From Seriola aureovittata (taxonomy: Eukaryota > Chordata > Actinopteri > Carangiformes > Carangidae): a stretch of 64,000 nucleotides of DNA. Each line of letters begins with the position of its first letter. The stretch's first letter is position 1. The stretch covers positions 25,269,270 through 25,333,269 of the forward strand of contig NC_079366.1 in the NCBI RefSeq assembly GCF_021018895.1, in the 5' to 3' direction. Position numbers and translations under genes: made by a program. The notes below the pieces were generated by a model. It did not search any database and had not been told where the DNA came from. It was given only the letters and a program-made list of their open reading frames with translations. Positions 24,601 through 37,752 of the stretch are shown here, in pieces.

Positions 24601-27508
24601 ATATCTGAATACTTGTGTTTCATGGCATGAAATGGTCAGATTTACAGATGCAGAGCATCATCACAAAACATCAACTTCATTCTAAAAATACCAGTTCAAA
24701 AACCTGTATTAGTCAAACCCTACTTAATATCACTATGGGTGACTAACTCATTAAATGAGACCACCAACTGTGTTTTGATTAAATGATTAAATAGTGCACG
24801 TTCATAAGAGGCTTTTGGGTTATTAACTTGTATATGAGACTGCACTATCACACATCAATATACAGAAGATCAGTGGGGGTCAAATGACTCATTATCATAC
24901 GTCACTCAGCTCTTTTCACTGGTAATTGCTAGGAACGGAAAAATGAAAACACTAATTTTCATCCTCTCAAGCCTCATGTGAGCAGCATTTGACCTGTGAT
25001 TGTATGTACAAAGACAGAAATTGTGAAGACAAGGCATCACTTTTTACATACTTCTAACAGTGAGCAAGACAGGGAGTTAAATTTGTCGGCCACTGAGAGG
25101 GAAATGAAACCAAATTTTGGTGGTGGCTGAACTCAGGACAAGATTATCTGACGCAACGCAGTACAGGCACAGTAGCAGGTTTAATTGACTTTAGAGAAAG
25201 CACTCACTCAGCAGATGACAGCCAAAGGCCATGCCAGGGGCTTGGTGGCTGCACGTGGTTAGGCTTGATGTTCTAGGCAGAAATCCATCACCAAAAACCC
25301 TTTTTCTTTTCTTTTTTTTTTTTAAACATGCAGTTTGTCAACTTCAGTGGATAGTGAGCTCCAACTAAAAATACTTTACAGATAAGGGGATTATCTGCTG
25401 TAGCTCTTATCACAGGATATGTCAATACCTCCTTCAGGACAAATACAGCTACAATGCAGGGCAGGAAGGTGCATATTCCACCCACAGGTTCTTTGGCTTT
25501 TCTCTTTTTTAAGCATCTTTATAATTATTCTTCATAAGCTCTAGGTTGCAATCTTGAGTGCGTACTCCTACCTAAAATCCTCTATTTGTTCGTGAAAAAG
25601 GGAGAGAGAAAAAAGAAAAAGGAGAGGATATAAAGATTCTTGGTTGGTTTTATTCTAGTGTATGTGACTGAAATAACTTTAACTGAGCCACACAAGACAA
25701 CACGCCTAATACTAAAACAAATTACCGGAAAGATACCAGAGCACTAGTCTTATGGCTCAGTATATATGGGTCATGAGCAAAGGATCAAAGATTTTAAGGT
25801 AAAGCTATTTTGCTGATAAGCTGTTCTATGCCACAGTAAATGCACAATAATAATTGCAATACTTTTGGATCACTTCAGTAAAACTAACAGTTCGACAGAG
25901 GTAAAAACTCTCCATGTATCTTTAATGAGAGGAAAAAGACTTATGCATGATTGCTCTCTGAACCTTCCCCCACTTGCAGGCATATGGATATTTTGGGCTA
26001 ATTCTGGGCTCCAGCTCTAAAATTGTCTTGCACACTATTAAAAACCAAAACACTGAGCCTACGATGACACAGAGTAGTCAGAGTGCTCACCTTTTGAAGC
26101 CCTTTCTCTACAAGAGACCTCTCTGAGTACCTACTTTTAAGAAATGTTTCTACAAGAAAACTGTTTTTAGCAGAGCCAGAGGAAAGAAAGACACATTTTA
26201 AACATCTGTTCCCTGCAAAGGTACAAGAACTTAGTGTTTGTGTGACTATCACCAACTTCACTTAGGTGCCATCAAAATAATCTCAAGAGGGTCATAATGT
26301 TAAAGGCAGCACAACATTTTGGGAACGGCACATTTAATGTTCGGGATTAAATAGCTCTAACTGCAGAGAAACACAACACAGTCTAATTTCTGACAATACT
26401 GACAAGCTGCTTCCACACAATGAGTTCTCAACTACAGTACCTGGTTTTCCAGCAATAGAGACAGTTCAGTGAACAGCTCGGTGAGATGCATCCCGACACA
26501 TAATTTCAACACTGTGCACTGTCACGCTGAAGCCAAAATGGGACTCAGAATATGATATGCATCGCATCAGTGAGAATTTTTCATTTCTGTGCTGTTTAGC
26601 TTTGTTTCAGTTGTTGTTTAATAGCAGACTGGGAGAGATGAAAATGTGTGGCACAACTGAAGAGGAAAACACTCTCTGGAGTGATAACAACAAAAAATAA
26701 ATAAAAGTGAATAGGAAAGTAGGCCTACTATAAAGTACTGTTGGGGTTTAAAAGGTGTTATGACATCACACCCAGAATTCATTGCAGCTTTGCACAAGAT
26801 ATTTATATTAATGAAGATAGCAACAGCTCTCGACACTCACTGCTCCCCACTCTATTGCGTTTATGCCCTACAGAGTTGATCTCCTTTTGTGTCATCCCAC
26901 TATTCAAGAAAATAGGCTACTGCTGAGCACATCATCAGTCTCTCTCCCTAGTTCTCTCCAACATCACAGTGAGTCTGGTATGGCATGAATGATAATTTAT
27001 CCAATATGATCAAGATGAATATAGGCTACACACATTCACACAAAATACTTAGCATTAGAAATGAGGGGCGTTCCTTTGCCACCAGGAATAATTAGTCTGG
27101 TGGAGAATTATGGGATTAAGGGCTATATATTCTGTCATGTCAGAATCCTGTAGCCTACTCACATAAGTCAGACTCTTATAGTTACCCCCCCATGTAACAT
27201 CTGTGTGTGAGTGTGTGTGATGGCTTCCATGTCCCTGAGAGGAGGAGAAGACACTTCGTGTGTCAGACTTGGCACGGGAAGCGGGAGGAAAAACGGAAGA
27301 AAATGTGTTTCTACAACGTGACTGCATTCAAAGCCTGAAAACTGTAATTTGAGATATGAATTCATTACAGGGCCTCTCATCAGCAGCTGGGGATAATGTG
27401 ATGCAACAGCGCCGCTCAGCGTCGCTGTGCGCTCCGGCTGAGGCGCTCTGACGGTGTGTTGTGCTGTGCTCTCCCCTGATCGCCGTCACCACCAGTCGCG
27501 GTCCTTAC

Positions 27509-27715
27509 CTTCGGTGTCACAAAGCGTGGCAGCTGCTGGTTTGCGGTCGCGGAGGTTTTGCGCCTTCTTCTTCGGAGTCCGTGCGATGAATGTTGGCTTT
27601 TGCTGCCGTGGTGTGAGGGCCCGTGCAGGCAGCCACCGCGACCTGTCCGTTTACTGGCATTTTGGTTCCTTCTCACAGCGTCAATGAAACCGGAGGAAAA
27701 GTGTTCAAACTTGAT
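27509..27715 (-). other. grin2a: Probable 5'-leader exon of the GluN2 gene
   Basis: On the minus strand a strong acceptor (pyrimidine tract TCTTCTCTCTTTTCAG, AG at 27716-27717) and a strong donor (CGAAG followed by GTAAGGAC) bracket 207 nt of CpG-rich sequence. The exon is 69 codons long and stop-free in the frame that would continue into the GluN2 start exon. The encoded sequence is rich in Arg, Ser and His and matches nothing I know, so a leader role is the default reading. It lies 18.5 kb upstream of the start codon. Mammalian GRIN2 genes also have distant non-coding 5' exons. Confidence 0.5.
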
Positions 27716-27936
27716 CTGAAAAGAGAGAAGACACAAAATATTACTGCTTACAGCTTTGAAGGGCTCAAAAGCGCAGACTTGTTGAATTAGACTCTTCTAT
27801 TAAAAGTACGCGCGCCTACAGGCAGGTGCCTATATATATGAGCTATAAACATTATTACCAAGGATCATTATATTCTTCATGACTCATTAGCATTTTAACA
27901 GTTTGAATCACATCAAACACCAGCTCATTCCAAGTG

Positions 27937-27938
<2 letters not shown>

Positions 27939-27978
<40 letters not shown>

Positions 27979-27982
27979 CGCG
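27939..27982. repeat. (TG)16(CG)6 alternating purine-pyrimidine tract
   Basis: A TG run at 27939-27970 passes directly into a CG run at 27971-27982, between the two GluN2 leader exons. Such tracts can form Z-DNA under negative supercoiling. Confidence 0.93.
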
Positions 27983-28106
27983 CTAATGTGCCTGTTTTAG
28001 GAGATGCTGAGACGCCGGCTTATTGGATGAAAAGCTTGCGTGACGAAAACACAAGTTGAATTCAAAGGTAGAAAGGTGTAGGGAGAGAGAGATAAATTAG
28101 TAGGTA

Positions 28107-28136
28107 CTCTCTCTCTCTCTCTTCTGTGTGTGTGTC

Positions 28137-28215
<79 letters not shown>

Positions 28216-28254
28216 GAGAGAGAGAAAGAGAGAGAGGGAGAGGGGGAGAGAGAG
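28107..28254. repeat. (CT)8-(TG)6-(GA)n compound microsatellite
   Basis: A CT run (28107-28122) is followed by a TG run (28124-28135) and then about 119 nt of GA-rich sequence (28136-28254). The CT and GA arms are self-complementary across the TG loop. Confidence 0.93.
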
Positions 28255-28584
28255 CGTTAAAAACAGCCTGTGGCTCCTTAGCGAATATTCCCCTCACGCT
28301 CCTCTCTCCGGTGCCGGGCTCGTCTATGTAGGGCATGCAGCAGGTTGTGTGTCGGGGACTCGGACGAACGAAGGAACGGAGAGAGGAGCACAAACCAGCC
28401 TCCCCACCACCCCGCCACTGCTCCACTTTGAGAGGAGAGTGAGTGTGCGGCAGATATTAGTAAACCACTGAACCCCGACAATTGCTGCTCAATTTCCGCG
28501 TCAACATCCCCCGAGAGGAGAGAGTTAAGATAAACAAAAAAAAACATACTAATACTAATATAAATACTAATTAAGATAACTTAC

Positions 28585-28698
28585 CCCATTCCCGTGACAC
28601 ATCTCTCCAGGCGGCCAGGTGGAGATGACATTGCAGCCTGTTACTCCATTCGGGTGCCCTCGGCAGGAGTGGGAGTCACATACGACTCTCCTCCGTCA
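28585..28698 (-). other. grin2a: Probable upstream leader exon of the GluN2 gene (3' end only defined)
   Basis: The minus strand has a consensus donor, AATGGG followed by GTAAGTTATC, with the last exon base at 28585. The 5' limit is not defined. The right coordinate given is the first in-frame stop upstream (TGA at 28696-28698), not a transcription start. An ATG at 28602-28600 would read six codons and then continue in frame through the next leader exon. The exon lies at the edge of a CpG-rich block. Confidence 0.4.
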
Positions 28699-29420
28699 GA
28701 TTAATCCATCAATTTCTCCTCCATCCAACCACCCCCCCCAAAAAACCACACTACCACACGGATAAATCCACCTGTCTGCCTCAGAAGACCTCCCCCTCCA
28801 CCACCACCTCTTCCCCCGGTAGATGGGTAGTATTCCTCCCGGTAAAGATGTCAAACACCGTCCATTGAACGGCGGAGACGGAGGGGAAAAAGAGGTGAGA
28901 AAAAAGCCGTTGACGTGCGTGGAAGAGTTAGGTTCTAGAATCCAAAATAACCGTTGGTTTGGAATCTCCAGCGGCAGCCCCGCGCGTTCCGCAGTGAGGG
29001 CTCGTGGACAGGTCCGCGCGCCTCCTCCTCCACCTCCTCCTCCTCCTCTCCTGCCCTCCTCCTCCTTGCGCCGCTCGCGGATTCTTGGAGACTGAAGGGG
29101 GGATTCCGTCACAAATAACACCAAAACACCCGCACACACATATATCAACACACACACACTCTCTCTCACTCTCCTTCTCCCTCTCTCTCTCTTTCTTTTC
29201 TCCCTCACGCGCTCTCAGAACGAGCACCGCACTCCAAAACCAACCTAAACAATTCGGAACAACTTTAAACGGGTTGAGTTGTTTTTGTAGCTTTCAGAGC
29301 CGCGCCACAGAGGTGATGCTCCGGCAGCCGACCGAGCGCCCCGGCGGAGAGAAATAAGGAAATATTCTCCGGCAGTCTCCTTACCCCGCAGCCCGCCCGC
29401 CCACGCTTCGCTGGCTGAAG
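28590..29420 (-). promoter_or_regulatory. CpG-rich region, likely GluN2 gene promoter
   Basis: This block has frequent CpG (for example around 28840-29090, 29215-29225 and 29300-29410), in contrast to the AT-rich surroundings. It lies immediately upstream, on the minus strand, of the inferred first leader exon. No TATA box was identified, in keeping with a CpG-type promoter. CpG richness continues weakly at 29570-30060 and at 27400-27680. The assignment rests on base composition and position. Confidence 0.45.
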
Positions 29421-30540
29421 GTACTTACACATCAGCCTAGTTAATTAAACATATGGGCACCGGGCCTGAATGAGAGAAGGATGGTGGTGGAGGGGGAGAA
29501 CGGGTTAGTGGTAAGGGGGGCAGACTTGGGTGACTTCATCTTCCCATTATAAAATATCAAAAAGATATTCATGTGACGAGTTAAAGGGACGCGCGCTAGG
29601 GAAATATCGCCGTGTCTATGCTCCTCCAAAGAAGCGACTCCAACTTCACAGCTCGTTAAAACTGATATGTCTCTTCCTCGCCTGTCCCTGTCGGGGTTTT
29701 CTGTCTCTCTCTGTGTCGCTTTTCCTGGCGTGTCTTCTCCAAAAAATGAAGACGCAAAAGAGGTATGGCGCACACCATCATTCGTCGTTTACGCCATCAC
29801 CTGGTGCCATCTCGCCAAACGAAACCGCGTGCGTGTGTTTGTGCAAGCATCTCTCTATCTCTCCGTGTGTATTTGTGTGTGTGTTTGTGTATGTGTGTGT
29901 GTCTGTGTGTGTGTATGTGTCTGTGTGCGCGTGTTTCTATATCTCTGTGTGTATGTGTGTGCGCGCTGTGACGACTGTCTCGGCGTCAAACAAGTCGCCG
30001 CGTCGCGCCTCCGCTCTTCAGAGCATCCACTGCGCACAGATAAAACACTTCAATATCCGCTGAACTGCTGTAACCCATTCTAGCGGTCCCCATGTAGACA
30101 CCCTACTTCCCCAAAATTAAAATACAGATCTCTTCAAAAATTACTGCACCGAAACGTTTATTGCTGATGATGTGCCATGTTCCCTCGTCAGCGCCAGAGT
30201 TTGTTAAAAGCTACGCGGCAGAGATAAGGGGAAATAGAGACAACGCTAGTGAATTACACAGCCTCAATTAAACATAATTAGCAGATCAAAACTGCAGCAC
30301 CGGGGGTCCTCGGGGAGCGCTGACAAAACTCCCTCCTCTCCCCCCATCCCTCTCTCTGCATCTCCCTCTGAGTGTTGCCTTGGAGTCCCATTGCAGACAG
30401 ATGGTGTAGATACTGCAAGGGGTCAGGATGAGGCTCCACTAGGACTGCTGTCATAAGCTGAGTTACACTTTGAGGCAAAAAAAAGACAGCGTATTGTAAG
30501 CAGACCAGAGGGCTTATTATTAAAGAACACTTCACTACCC

Positions 30541-30571
30541 TCCTCCTCCTCCTCCTCCTCCTCCTCCTCCT
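30541..30571. repeat. (TCC)10 trinucleotide repeat
   Basis: Pure TCC run in the intergenic region. Confidence 0.95.
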
Positions 30572-31844
30572 ATATCCCTAGAATAAAAATCTCCACCTGT
30601 TGAGGTCCTCTGTCCTCCTCCGTCAGAGCCCGAGCCTCCAAGGCTTGGAATAAAAGAAACAGACGATTGCATAACACTGACATAAAAGAGAGGGAGAAAG
30701 ACCACACGAAGAGTGGATGATGGTTTACTTTTCTTTGGAGAAAAAAATTCCTGGGGTTCCAAATATAATAGCTCTGCCTTTCTTACATACCATCCCACCC
30801 ACCACCATCTCCTCCTGCTATTTACCCACTTGAGGCTTCATGTTGGGACAGGCTGGACCCAGGACACCCCCTTGGGAACTGTAGAGGATGCTGTGTGATG
30901 CCATGAACGTGGTCTTCATTTTTAACCAAAAATTAGCCCCAGCACAGTATGGCTGAGATTGTCTTATTCTATATTTAAACATTAAGCTGTTGCCAAGGAA
31001 ATAAAATCATACGTTCTTCCGGGCCACCATAAATAAGCTTTTAAAAGCTGCCCTTTTCTTTTCGTATAATCTCATTCAAGATTATGCAAGCCTGAAGACC
31101 TCCCTATAGTAATTTCTGGGACATGACCTTTTTCGGGTTTCTGCGTGCACATAGACTTGAGAATTTCTCTCGCTCTCTCTTATTTAGTATGCATTAATTT
31201 GGTGCACAGCAGCACAACACATGCACTCTAGGGTGAGTCAGCCCTGCCCTGTCCGTAGACAGCCGTAGGTATTTAGGCAGTAGGTGGTGGAGGTGGTGGT
31301 GGGGAGCCACATTGTTGGAAGTGTCTGAACATACGTCCCTGTTTTATAACTGATTTAAAACCGCTGGGCTCAGTCATCATGCATCTTTCATGGGTCAGCA
31401 GCACACTGAACAGAAGTTACCCAGGCATGTTGCGCTACAGAGACGACGCTGGACACACACACACATGCAGACACTCAGCTCAGGTTCATATCAGGCTTGT
31501 AGCAAACACCCCAATTAGCCAGCTGTCTTTACCTCTTCATTTCTGCTGTCTGTTTAAATTTCAAAAGGCTGTTGCTAATAGCTCATTCCATTGTATGATT
31601 ATAAAATGTCTGAAAAAAAACAAGGGAGACCCATTATTACCGTGTAGTGCGTCAACAGCGTGCTAACGATTTTGTTATTACTCTGTATAATTATTGAAGA
31701 CAAAAGCTCATTCCACTAACGTTGTTTGGCTAATAGTCAAAGCCCAGTACTCCAATATTCCTAGAGTGAATTGGAGGAAAGGAAAGGAAGTCCAATTAAA
31801 GAAACTCAACATATAAAACCAGCAGGCACGCTCACAAACACACG

Positions 31845-31883
31845 GATAAATAAATAAATAAATGAGTAAATAGATAAATAAAT
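31845..31883. repeat. (AAAT)n tetranucleotide repeat
   Basis: AAAT run with a few interruptions (GAGT, TAG). Confidence 0.9.
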
Positions 31884-32940
31884 TACAGGGAGGAGAAAAC
31901 GATTACACAAGGCCTCTGACAAAAAAATGATGTGGCCAATTTTTGTATCCATGGTAACTGACTTTTTCAGAGTGTCACCACTTTTGTTATGGCAGAGGAG
32001 CAACCCAGATACATACAGTTTATGTTTTGCAATCGGTGTTGGACTACATAAGTCCCCATTCATAAATTACTGGCCACGCTACCCGCAACAGGATGCCAGC
32101 CGCTCATTCACAAACGGATGTACACTGGCCCCACTGATCACACCCTGCTGTAGCCAGCTCACTGCTAATGCAGCTAATGCGGGAAAATGTTGAAAGCACT
32201 CTCTGATAATCAGCTGCATAGCTCGCTAAAAGCCTGTCCATAAAAGCCTGTAACTGTCAACTTTGCTTAAAATTCTTTTTAGTAAAAAATGCATTGTTTC
32301 CATGACAACAAGATGATGATGGCTGATGGCACACTTTGGGTTGTGTTTTTACTATCAAATTACATGTGTTTTTAAGAATAGCTTCGTGGATTTTCTGCTT
32401 TTTACATTTTGAAGCAGGTATACCGAGTCCTTTTTTCTAATCAACCAGTCACGCTCACACGGTCGGCTACCTTGCAGTGTTGCCGCTAGCGGTTTGTCCA
32501 GTTTTTAAAATGCACTGCCATCTTCATACCAGCACACACCAGGGCTTATCTGACAGTCATCAGCACTCTGACTGACAGGCAAACACAAAAGTATGATTCA
32601 CTTGTAACGCTTCTATGCAACTGGAAATAAGCTGGTTGGTAAAGAAAGTAGGTGGGCTGCGTTCAGTCTAATTACTGTATGATGAGCTCAGAGCAGAGGC
32701 AAGCCTACAAAACAAATTTCTGTCTTTTATACAATGATCTTGACTCTTCATTTTTTTTCTCAGACCAAGGCTCTGCCATTGCAAAGACATTGCATTGTAG
32801 CTACAGTACATGGCTTTATATAGACTCAGGAAATGAATCACTCTGTCAATAAATGGCAACAAAATAAACAGAAATTTATTCAAGGCTCTCTATCTGGAAC
32901 ATAACGGTGTGATAGCTGGCATTTACTGAGTTATAGATAT

Positions 32941-32963
32941 TCTCTCTCTCTCTCTCTCTCTCT
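32941..32963. repeat. (TC)11 microsatellite
   Basis: Pure TC run. Confidence 0.92.
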
Positions 32964-35727
32964 AGTCTGTCTTTTTACTTTGTCCCCGCCCCCCCTCCCA
33001 TCTCTTGCACCCTCCACCCTCTCTAGCTCTCTCGCCCACAAAGAGTGGGTGACCTGGAATGAGCTCTCCCACAGGCGGCACTGCTTCCTACAGCCAGACA
33101 GGGGCAGTGTGTAGTGCTTGGATCTAATACGAGCTTTAGCTTTATGATTCTCAACAGTCCACCATGGCGGTATCATCACCCATTCAAATTTATAGGCGCC
33201 TTTGAAAATCACTCATCTCAAAAATTGACGGGTGATTACTTCCTGTCACAGTGCTGATCACACAGAAAAGTTCATGAGTAGAGCAGCCAAATCAATTAGT
33301 TGAGAGTGATGCACTGCTGTGTCTTTTTCACTTGGCTACATCAGCAATTATCCTTCTCTTGAAAAGGTCAATCAATAATTTAATAATTAATTGCAAGTAA
33401 GAATTTACCAAGTTGTGAAGCTTTGGTGAGACCTGTCGTCCTGAAAATCGCCCGTCCTCATTTCCACAACAAAAACCAGAACTGGTCTTGGCTAAAACAG
33501 GTGAACTAAATATGTATAAATATGAAAATGTCTTCATTAATTCAGAACAGAATTTTATTTAAAGGAAATGTAGCTTAAGTTTATCAGCACAGGTAAGGAC
33601 AGGGCTTTGAATAATTCATATTCTGAACATATTTAGGAATTAATAAAATAATAAATATATTCTGACAACTGAACTTATTTAACTTGGTTTTCCATATTTC
33701 AAACTCCCATGAAAAATAAGTATATTTCCCAACATGTTGAACTGTTCCGTTACCACTCAAGAACTAACCTGCAGGTTGCATGAAGTCTGGACACTAATTC
33801 TGGTGTCCAAGGATGCACAAGTTGACCATCACAGCAGTGATATGGAGGTCACAGTCCGTCTGTGCTGCGGCAATATATATATGGCATGGGGATTGCACAC
33901 AGAGAAGCAGCGAGTACACCAGCTCCTCAAAACGACCCACCTCAGGCAGCAAACCTGGAACACACACAAAAAAATATACAGGAATGATGTCATACAGTTG
34001 GTCTGGGAGAGTGCACAGTTAGACTGTGTTTGTTAATTTGCACTTAAAGCACCAAGGCACACACCAGTATCCAAATTGACAGCTCAGAAATTCACAGTGC
34101 TACGGGAAATCTCATTTGTATATTCACAGTGTAAAATACTTGGGGTGTTTAAGTATACATTGGGTACTTAGGGCCAAGGAGCTGGTGCAACAGAGCGTTT
34201 CAATGTTGGAAGCAGTAGCCAAATCATACTAATTGGCCCAGTCCACAGAACAATTTAAATTAGCTCATCTTGAGGCTGTAACTTCTTATGGCCTTTCTAT
34301 TATCAGCATAGCGAGAGGGTGCATTAAATATCTTACTGCCAATAGCAAAAGTCTGACTGTGAGATTGAAGCGTTATTGGTTTTCAGATTAACTGATAGGG
34401 CAGATTGTATGACCTCTAAATACAAGATTTACTTGAGTGTTTAAAAGTTTTTCAGAGCTTATTGGCTGTTCAAGGTGGGGAACTGGAGACTTGGCTGTGC
34501 TTGCTTGTCAGTGTTGAAAAAGTGTTGGTGAGGCACTGTCAGCACACAGGTTTAGTTTCAGTGAGATGCTAGATGAAATTGGGAAAGAACATGTGAACCT
34601 GCAAATATTTACAGCTGAACTCTGCCACTCCAGTGAAGTATTTTTAGGTCCCTGTTGAGCTCTTAAAAGCCACAAGCACACTTGTTATCCATTATCATGA
34701 ACAACTCGAAAACTGAAAAAAAAAAAGGACATGTAATGATTTCAATCAGGAGAGTCATTTAAACATTTATTGTTGTTGATTAAATATATATTTGATTGGA
34801 ATAGACTTTATCTGGGCATAATACCCGATTATGGGGATGAATCATATTATCAGACAATAACAAAAGCTCCCAGCTTGGCCATCCACCCACTGCTGATCGA
34901 GTCTTTATCCTTGTGGTGGTGGGGAATGTTGTAGTTGGATGCTGGCCTCAGCATATTGGGTTAATAAAGAGAACAATGATCAGTTATTGGCTCCTACGGG
35001 GACAAGAAAAGGTTGTGGGCTTATTTGTTTGGGTGATGGGAACCAGAGAGACTAGCCTCCTGAATTTTGAAAGTCTTAGAGGGAGCAATTATTGAAAGAG
35101 CAAAGAAGAAAGAATTGAGAATTAAGTCTGATTGAACTCAAGGCAATTGAAGAGGGTTGGATTGTGTAATCAGTTAAATTTGAAATGCTTCTCCTAAACA
35201 TTTCCATTCATCAACAAATCATTAAAAAAAAAAAAAAAAATTCTTATGTTACGCCCATCGGACACTCATGCACTCTGGGGTATATGCCACTTAATAATCA
35301 ATTGACCAATTGACAAATAACTGATCAGTCAGTCGACACAGTAACTGGTCAAGTGATAAATTGAGAAATCAATAAGCAATTTCCTGTCAGGAATCAATTA
35401 AAACTGCACAACTAATGATTGAATGATAATTTCAGGTTGAGGTGATTGGGATGGGGTGTGATTGGGCGGTTAAGTGGGAGAAATGATCTGCAGTTGTGTT
35501 TACAGCATGATGTAAATACCATTCTTCAACATATGCACATTCAAGTTTATCATCCAATTGAGAATATATTCAGGCTAAAGCTTAATAAAGAGATAATTAA
35601 TCTGATATTTAAAACTGATAATAAAATAAATGAAAAATATACTATAACGCTACAATGTGGTGATTTAATCTTTCTAACATTCTTCATGAAAATCAGGTCA
35701 TCGTTGAACATGACTGAAGCTCTGCTG

Positions 35728-35945
35728 GGCGGCTGTGGCTCAGGAGGTAGAGCGGGTCGTCTACTAATTAGAAGGCCAGTGGTTCAATCCCCGGCTCTTC
35801 CAGTCCGCGTGTTGAAGTGTCCTTGGGCAAGATACTGAACCCCACTTTGTCCCTGATGTGTGAATGGGTGAATGCTGCGAGTATTGTAAAGCACTTTGAG
35901 TGGTCAATAAGACCAGAAAAGCGCTATATAAGTGCAAGTCCATTT
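35728..35945 (+). mobile_element. tRNA-derived SINE
   Basis: The head carries a Pol III A box (TGGCTCAGGAGG, near 35735) and B box (GGTTCAATCCC, near 35780), as in tRNA-derived SINEs. The body reads TTGGGCAAGATACTGAACCC, GTGAATGGGTGAATG, GTAAAGCACTTTGAGTGGTC and AAAGCGCTATATAAGTGCAA. This is the familiar tail region of a SINE family widespread in teleosts. The copy looks nearly full length. Clear target-site duplications were not found. Confidence 0.8.
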
Positions 35946-37694
35946 AACACAAGTGGTCATATTCATAAAATTATCAATTTCATAACTGTGCAAAAAACAT
36001 TATTTATCTTTATCAAATCATTGTGCAACCATGAAATTCTTTCTTCACATATCTTTTGTTAGATTGTTTTAGCCAATGATGTTGCTTAATTCTTTTATCG
36101 AATAGTTTTTTATTTGTAAATTAATTTCTTAGTTAAGCAGTTAAATGATTGACTCACTCAAGTGGGCCCCCATACTGAATGTGCTGGTGTGCATCTGTTT
36201 GTGTACTTGTATGTTTTAGCCTAAGTGTCCCTGTCTGGTCATTTCATAATGTCATGCAGTCTGGTTTTTTGGGATATTTTTCTCCTGAATGGGAAACTCC
36301 ATCTCTGCGAGGATATTGTCCATCTGCTGCATCTCCTGAAGGAGCACTGAGGGAGAGAGCTCGGTGGCTACATTATGCAAGTCACACACAAACACACACA
36401 CACACACATCTTTGAAAGGTGACGCTGCAGCATTTTCTTGGTACATATGGTCTGGTCAATGTGATGAGTGAAGGCCACATTAACATGGTCGCAGTGGGAC
36501 TATTTGTTTCTCATGGAAAGCCGCGCATTTTCCACCTGCTGTGTAATCTTCTGTGACACTTTGTACTTCGATGCCCAATGGCCAACATTATCATGGTTAC
36601 ACCACACCCATGAGAACAGCACAAACAGGCTGTTATAGACCGTCACATTGTTAGTCTCATTATGGCTCCAATATCTTTGACAATAATGTCAGTGTGGGGA
36701 TTTCACTGGTTATGGTTATGAACAGTGGAAAATGACAACTAAAGATACTGTTTATATTAAAACATGTCTGTGTTTGCAGAGAATACATAGAAGCAGAGGT
36801 CCTTGTTGAATCTCTTACAGGGAGATTTGTAGATATTTAAAAATGCATATTGAGAATTTTATGCCTTATACTTTATTTCGTAAAATGTGTGGAGCCCTTT
36901 ATTGCTGTGAGGGTCAATAATCCTAGTAAGTGTCCTTTCAGCACATTTCTTAAATCCATTCTCTGAAGTGCCAGGTTTAGAGTGGGCATTCCCCCAAATT
37001 GGAGAGACCTGGGACAGTTGTCAACCCCACATTTAGCCTATTTGTTAGAAAATGGTTTGGAGTGTAAGTACATATCATATATAAAATGAGTGGTTTACAG
37101 TGTGTCCATAGCACATCTTGTCACAGGATTCCTGCTCTCACTGCTGGTAAACTCTCCTGTTAAACATCCTGATATACGCACACAAAGAATATAAGCAGCA
37201 ATTAAGTAGTTAGTTTGCTTGAATTCACATGTTAAACAGCACGTACGCAGAAATGTTTGTGTGTGAATGATGAGTGAATAAGTGAACATGTAATGCCTAA
37301 ATGAGGTGAACTCACTCCAGCTGTGTCTTGACTCTATCTCTGACTTTCTCCAGCTGCTCCCAGCAACACCTAATCATTTACTCTTCCCACAGAGGTGAAG
37401 CAAGAGAGACACAGAAAGTGAAAACAGCTTTTGCAAAATGTTTATTCTAATCAATCATGTGTCAAATTCAGGGGCTGGTGTGTGTATGTGTGTAAGTGTG
37501 GGGGGGTATGTAAAATTTGCTAAAGAAATACCGTTGGTGGCTCCCTCTCCTCTGTATCCTGATTATGATTATTGTTGCCTTCGCATTTCTGCCTCTGGCA
37601 ACAACACTCAGAGGCGTAGGTGGACTGACCATCATGAGTGGCCAACTGAGACCTGAAGGCCAGCAGAGAGCTGAGAGAGACCCATACCTTCCCC

Positions 37695-37696
<2 letters not shown>

Positions 37697-37743
<47 letters not shown>

Positions 37744-37752
37744 GAGAGAGAG
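37697..37752. repeat. (GA)n microsatellite
   Basis: GA run with one CG interruption near 37731. Confidence 0.95.

Larger units (their letters stand above)
8995..27508 (-). other. Large GluN2 5'-leader intron (inferred)
   Basis: This is an 18.5 kb stretch with no supportable coding exon. It is bounded by the acceptor before the GluN2 start codon and by the donor at 27507-27508. It contains a LINE-like scrap near 15160-15305, G-rich tracts at 18408-18440 and 22437-22461, a near-perfect hairpin at 21534-21611 and many A/T runs. Its intron status depends on the leader exon at 27509-27715 being real. Confidence 0.5.

Noticed and set aside
29004..29357. Apparent signal peptide (Leu-rich) on the plus strand in the CpG region
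   Set aside because: It has no ATG (starts GTG), and the Leu run comes from a CTC/TCC repeat. The opposite strand is the GluN2 promoter region.
35280..35430. AT-rich ATTGA/CAATT repeats like MITE arms, ending near GCACAACTAATGATT
   Set aside because: Similarity to the hAT-type MITE ends is partial and no second end was found.
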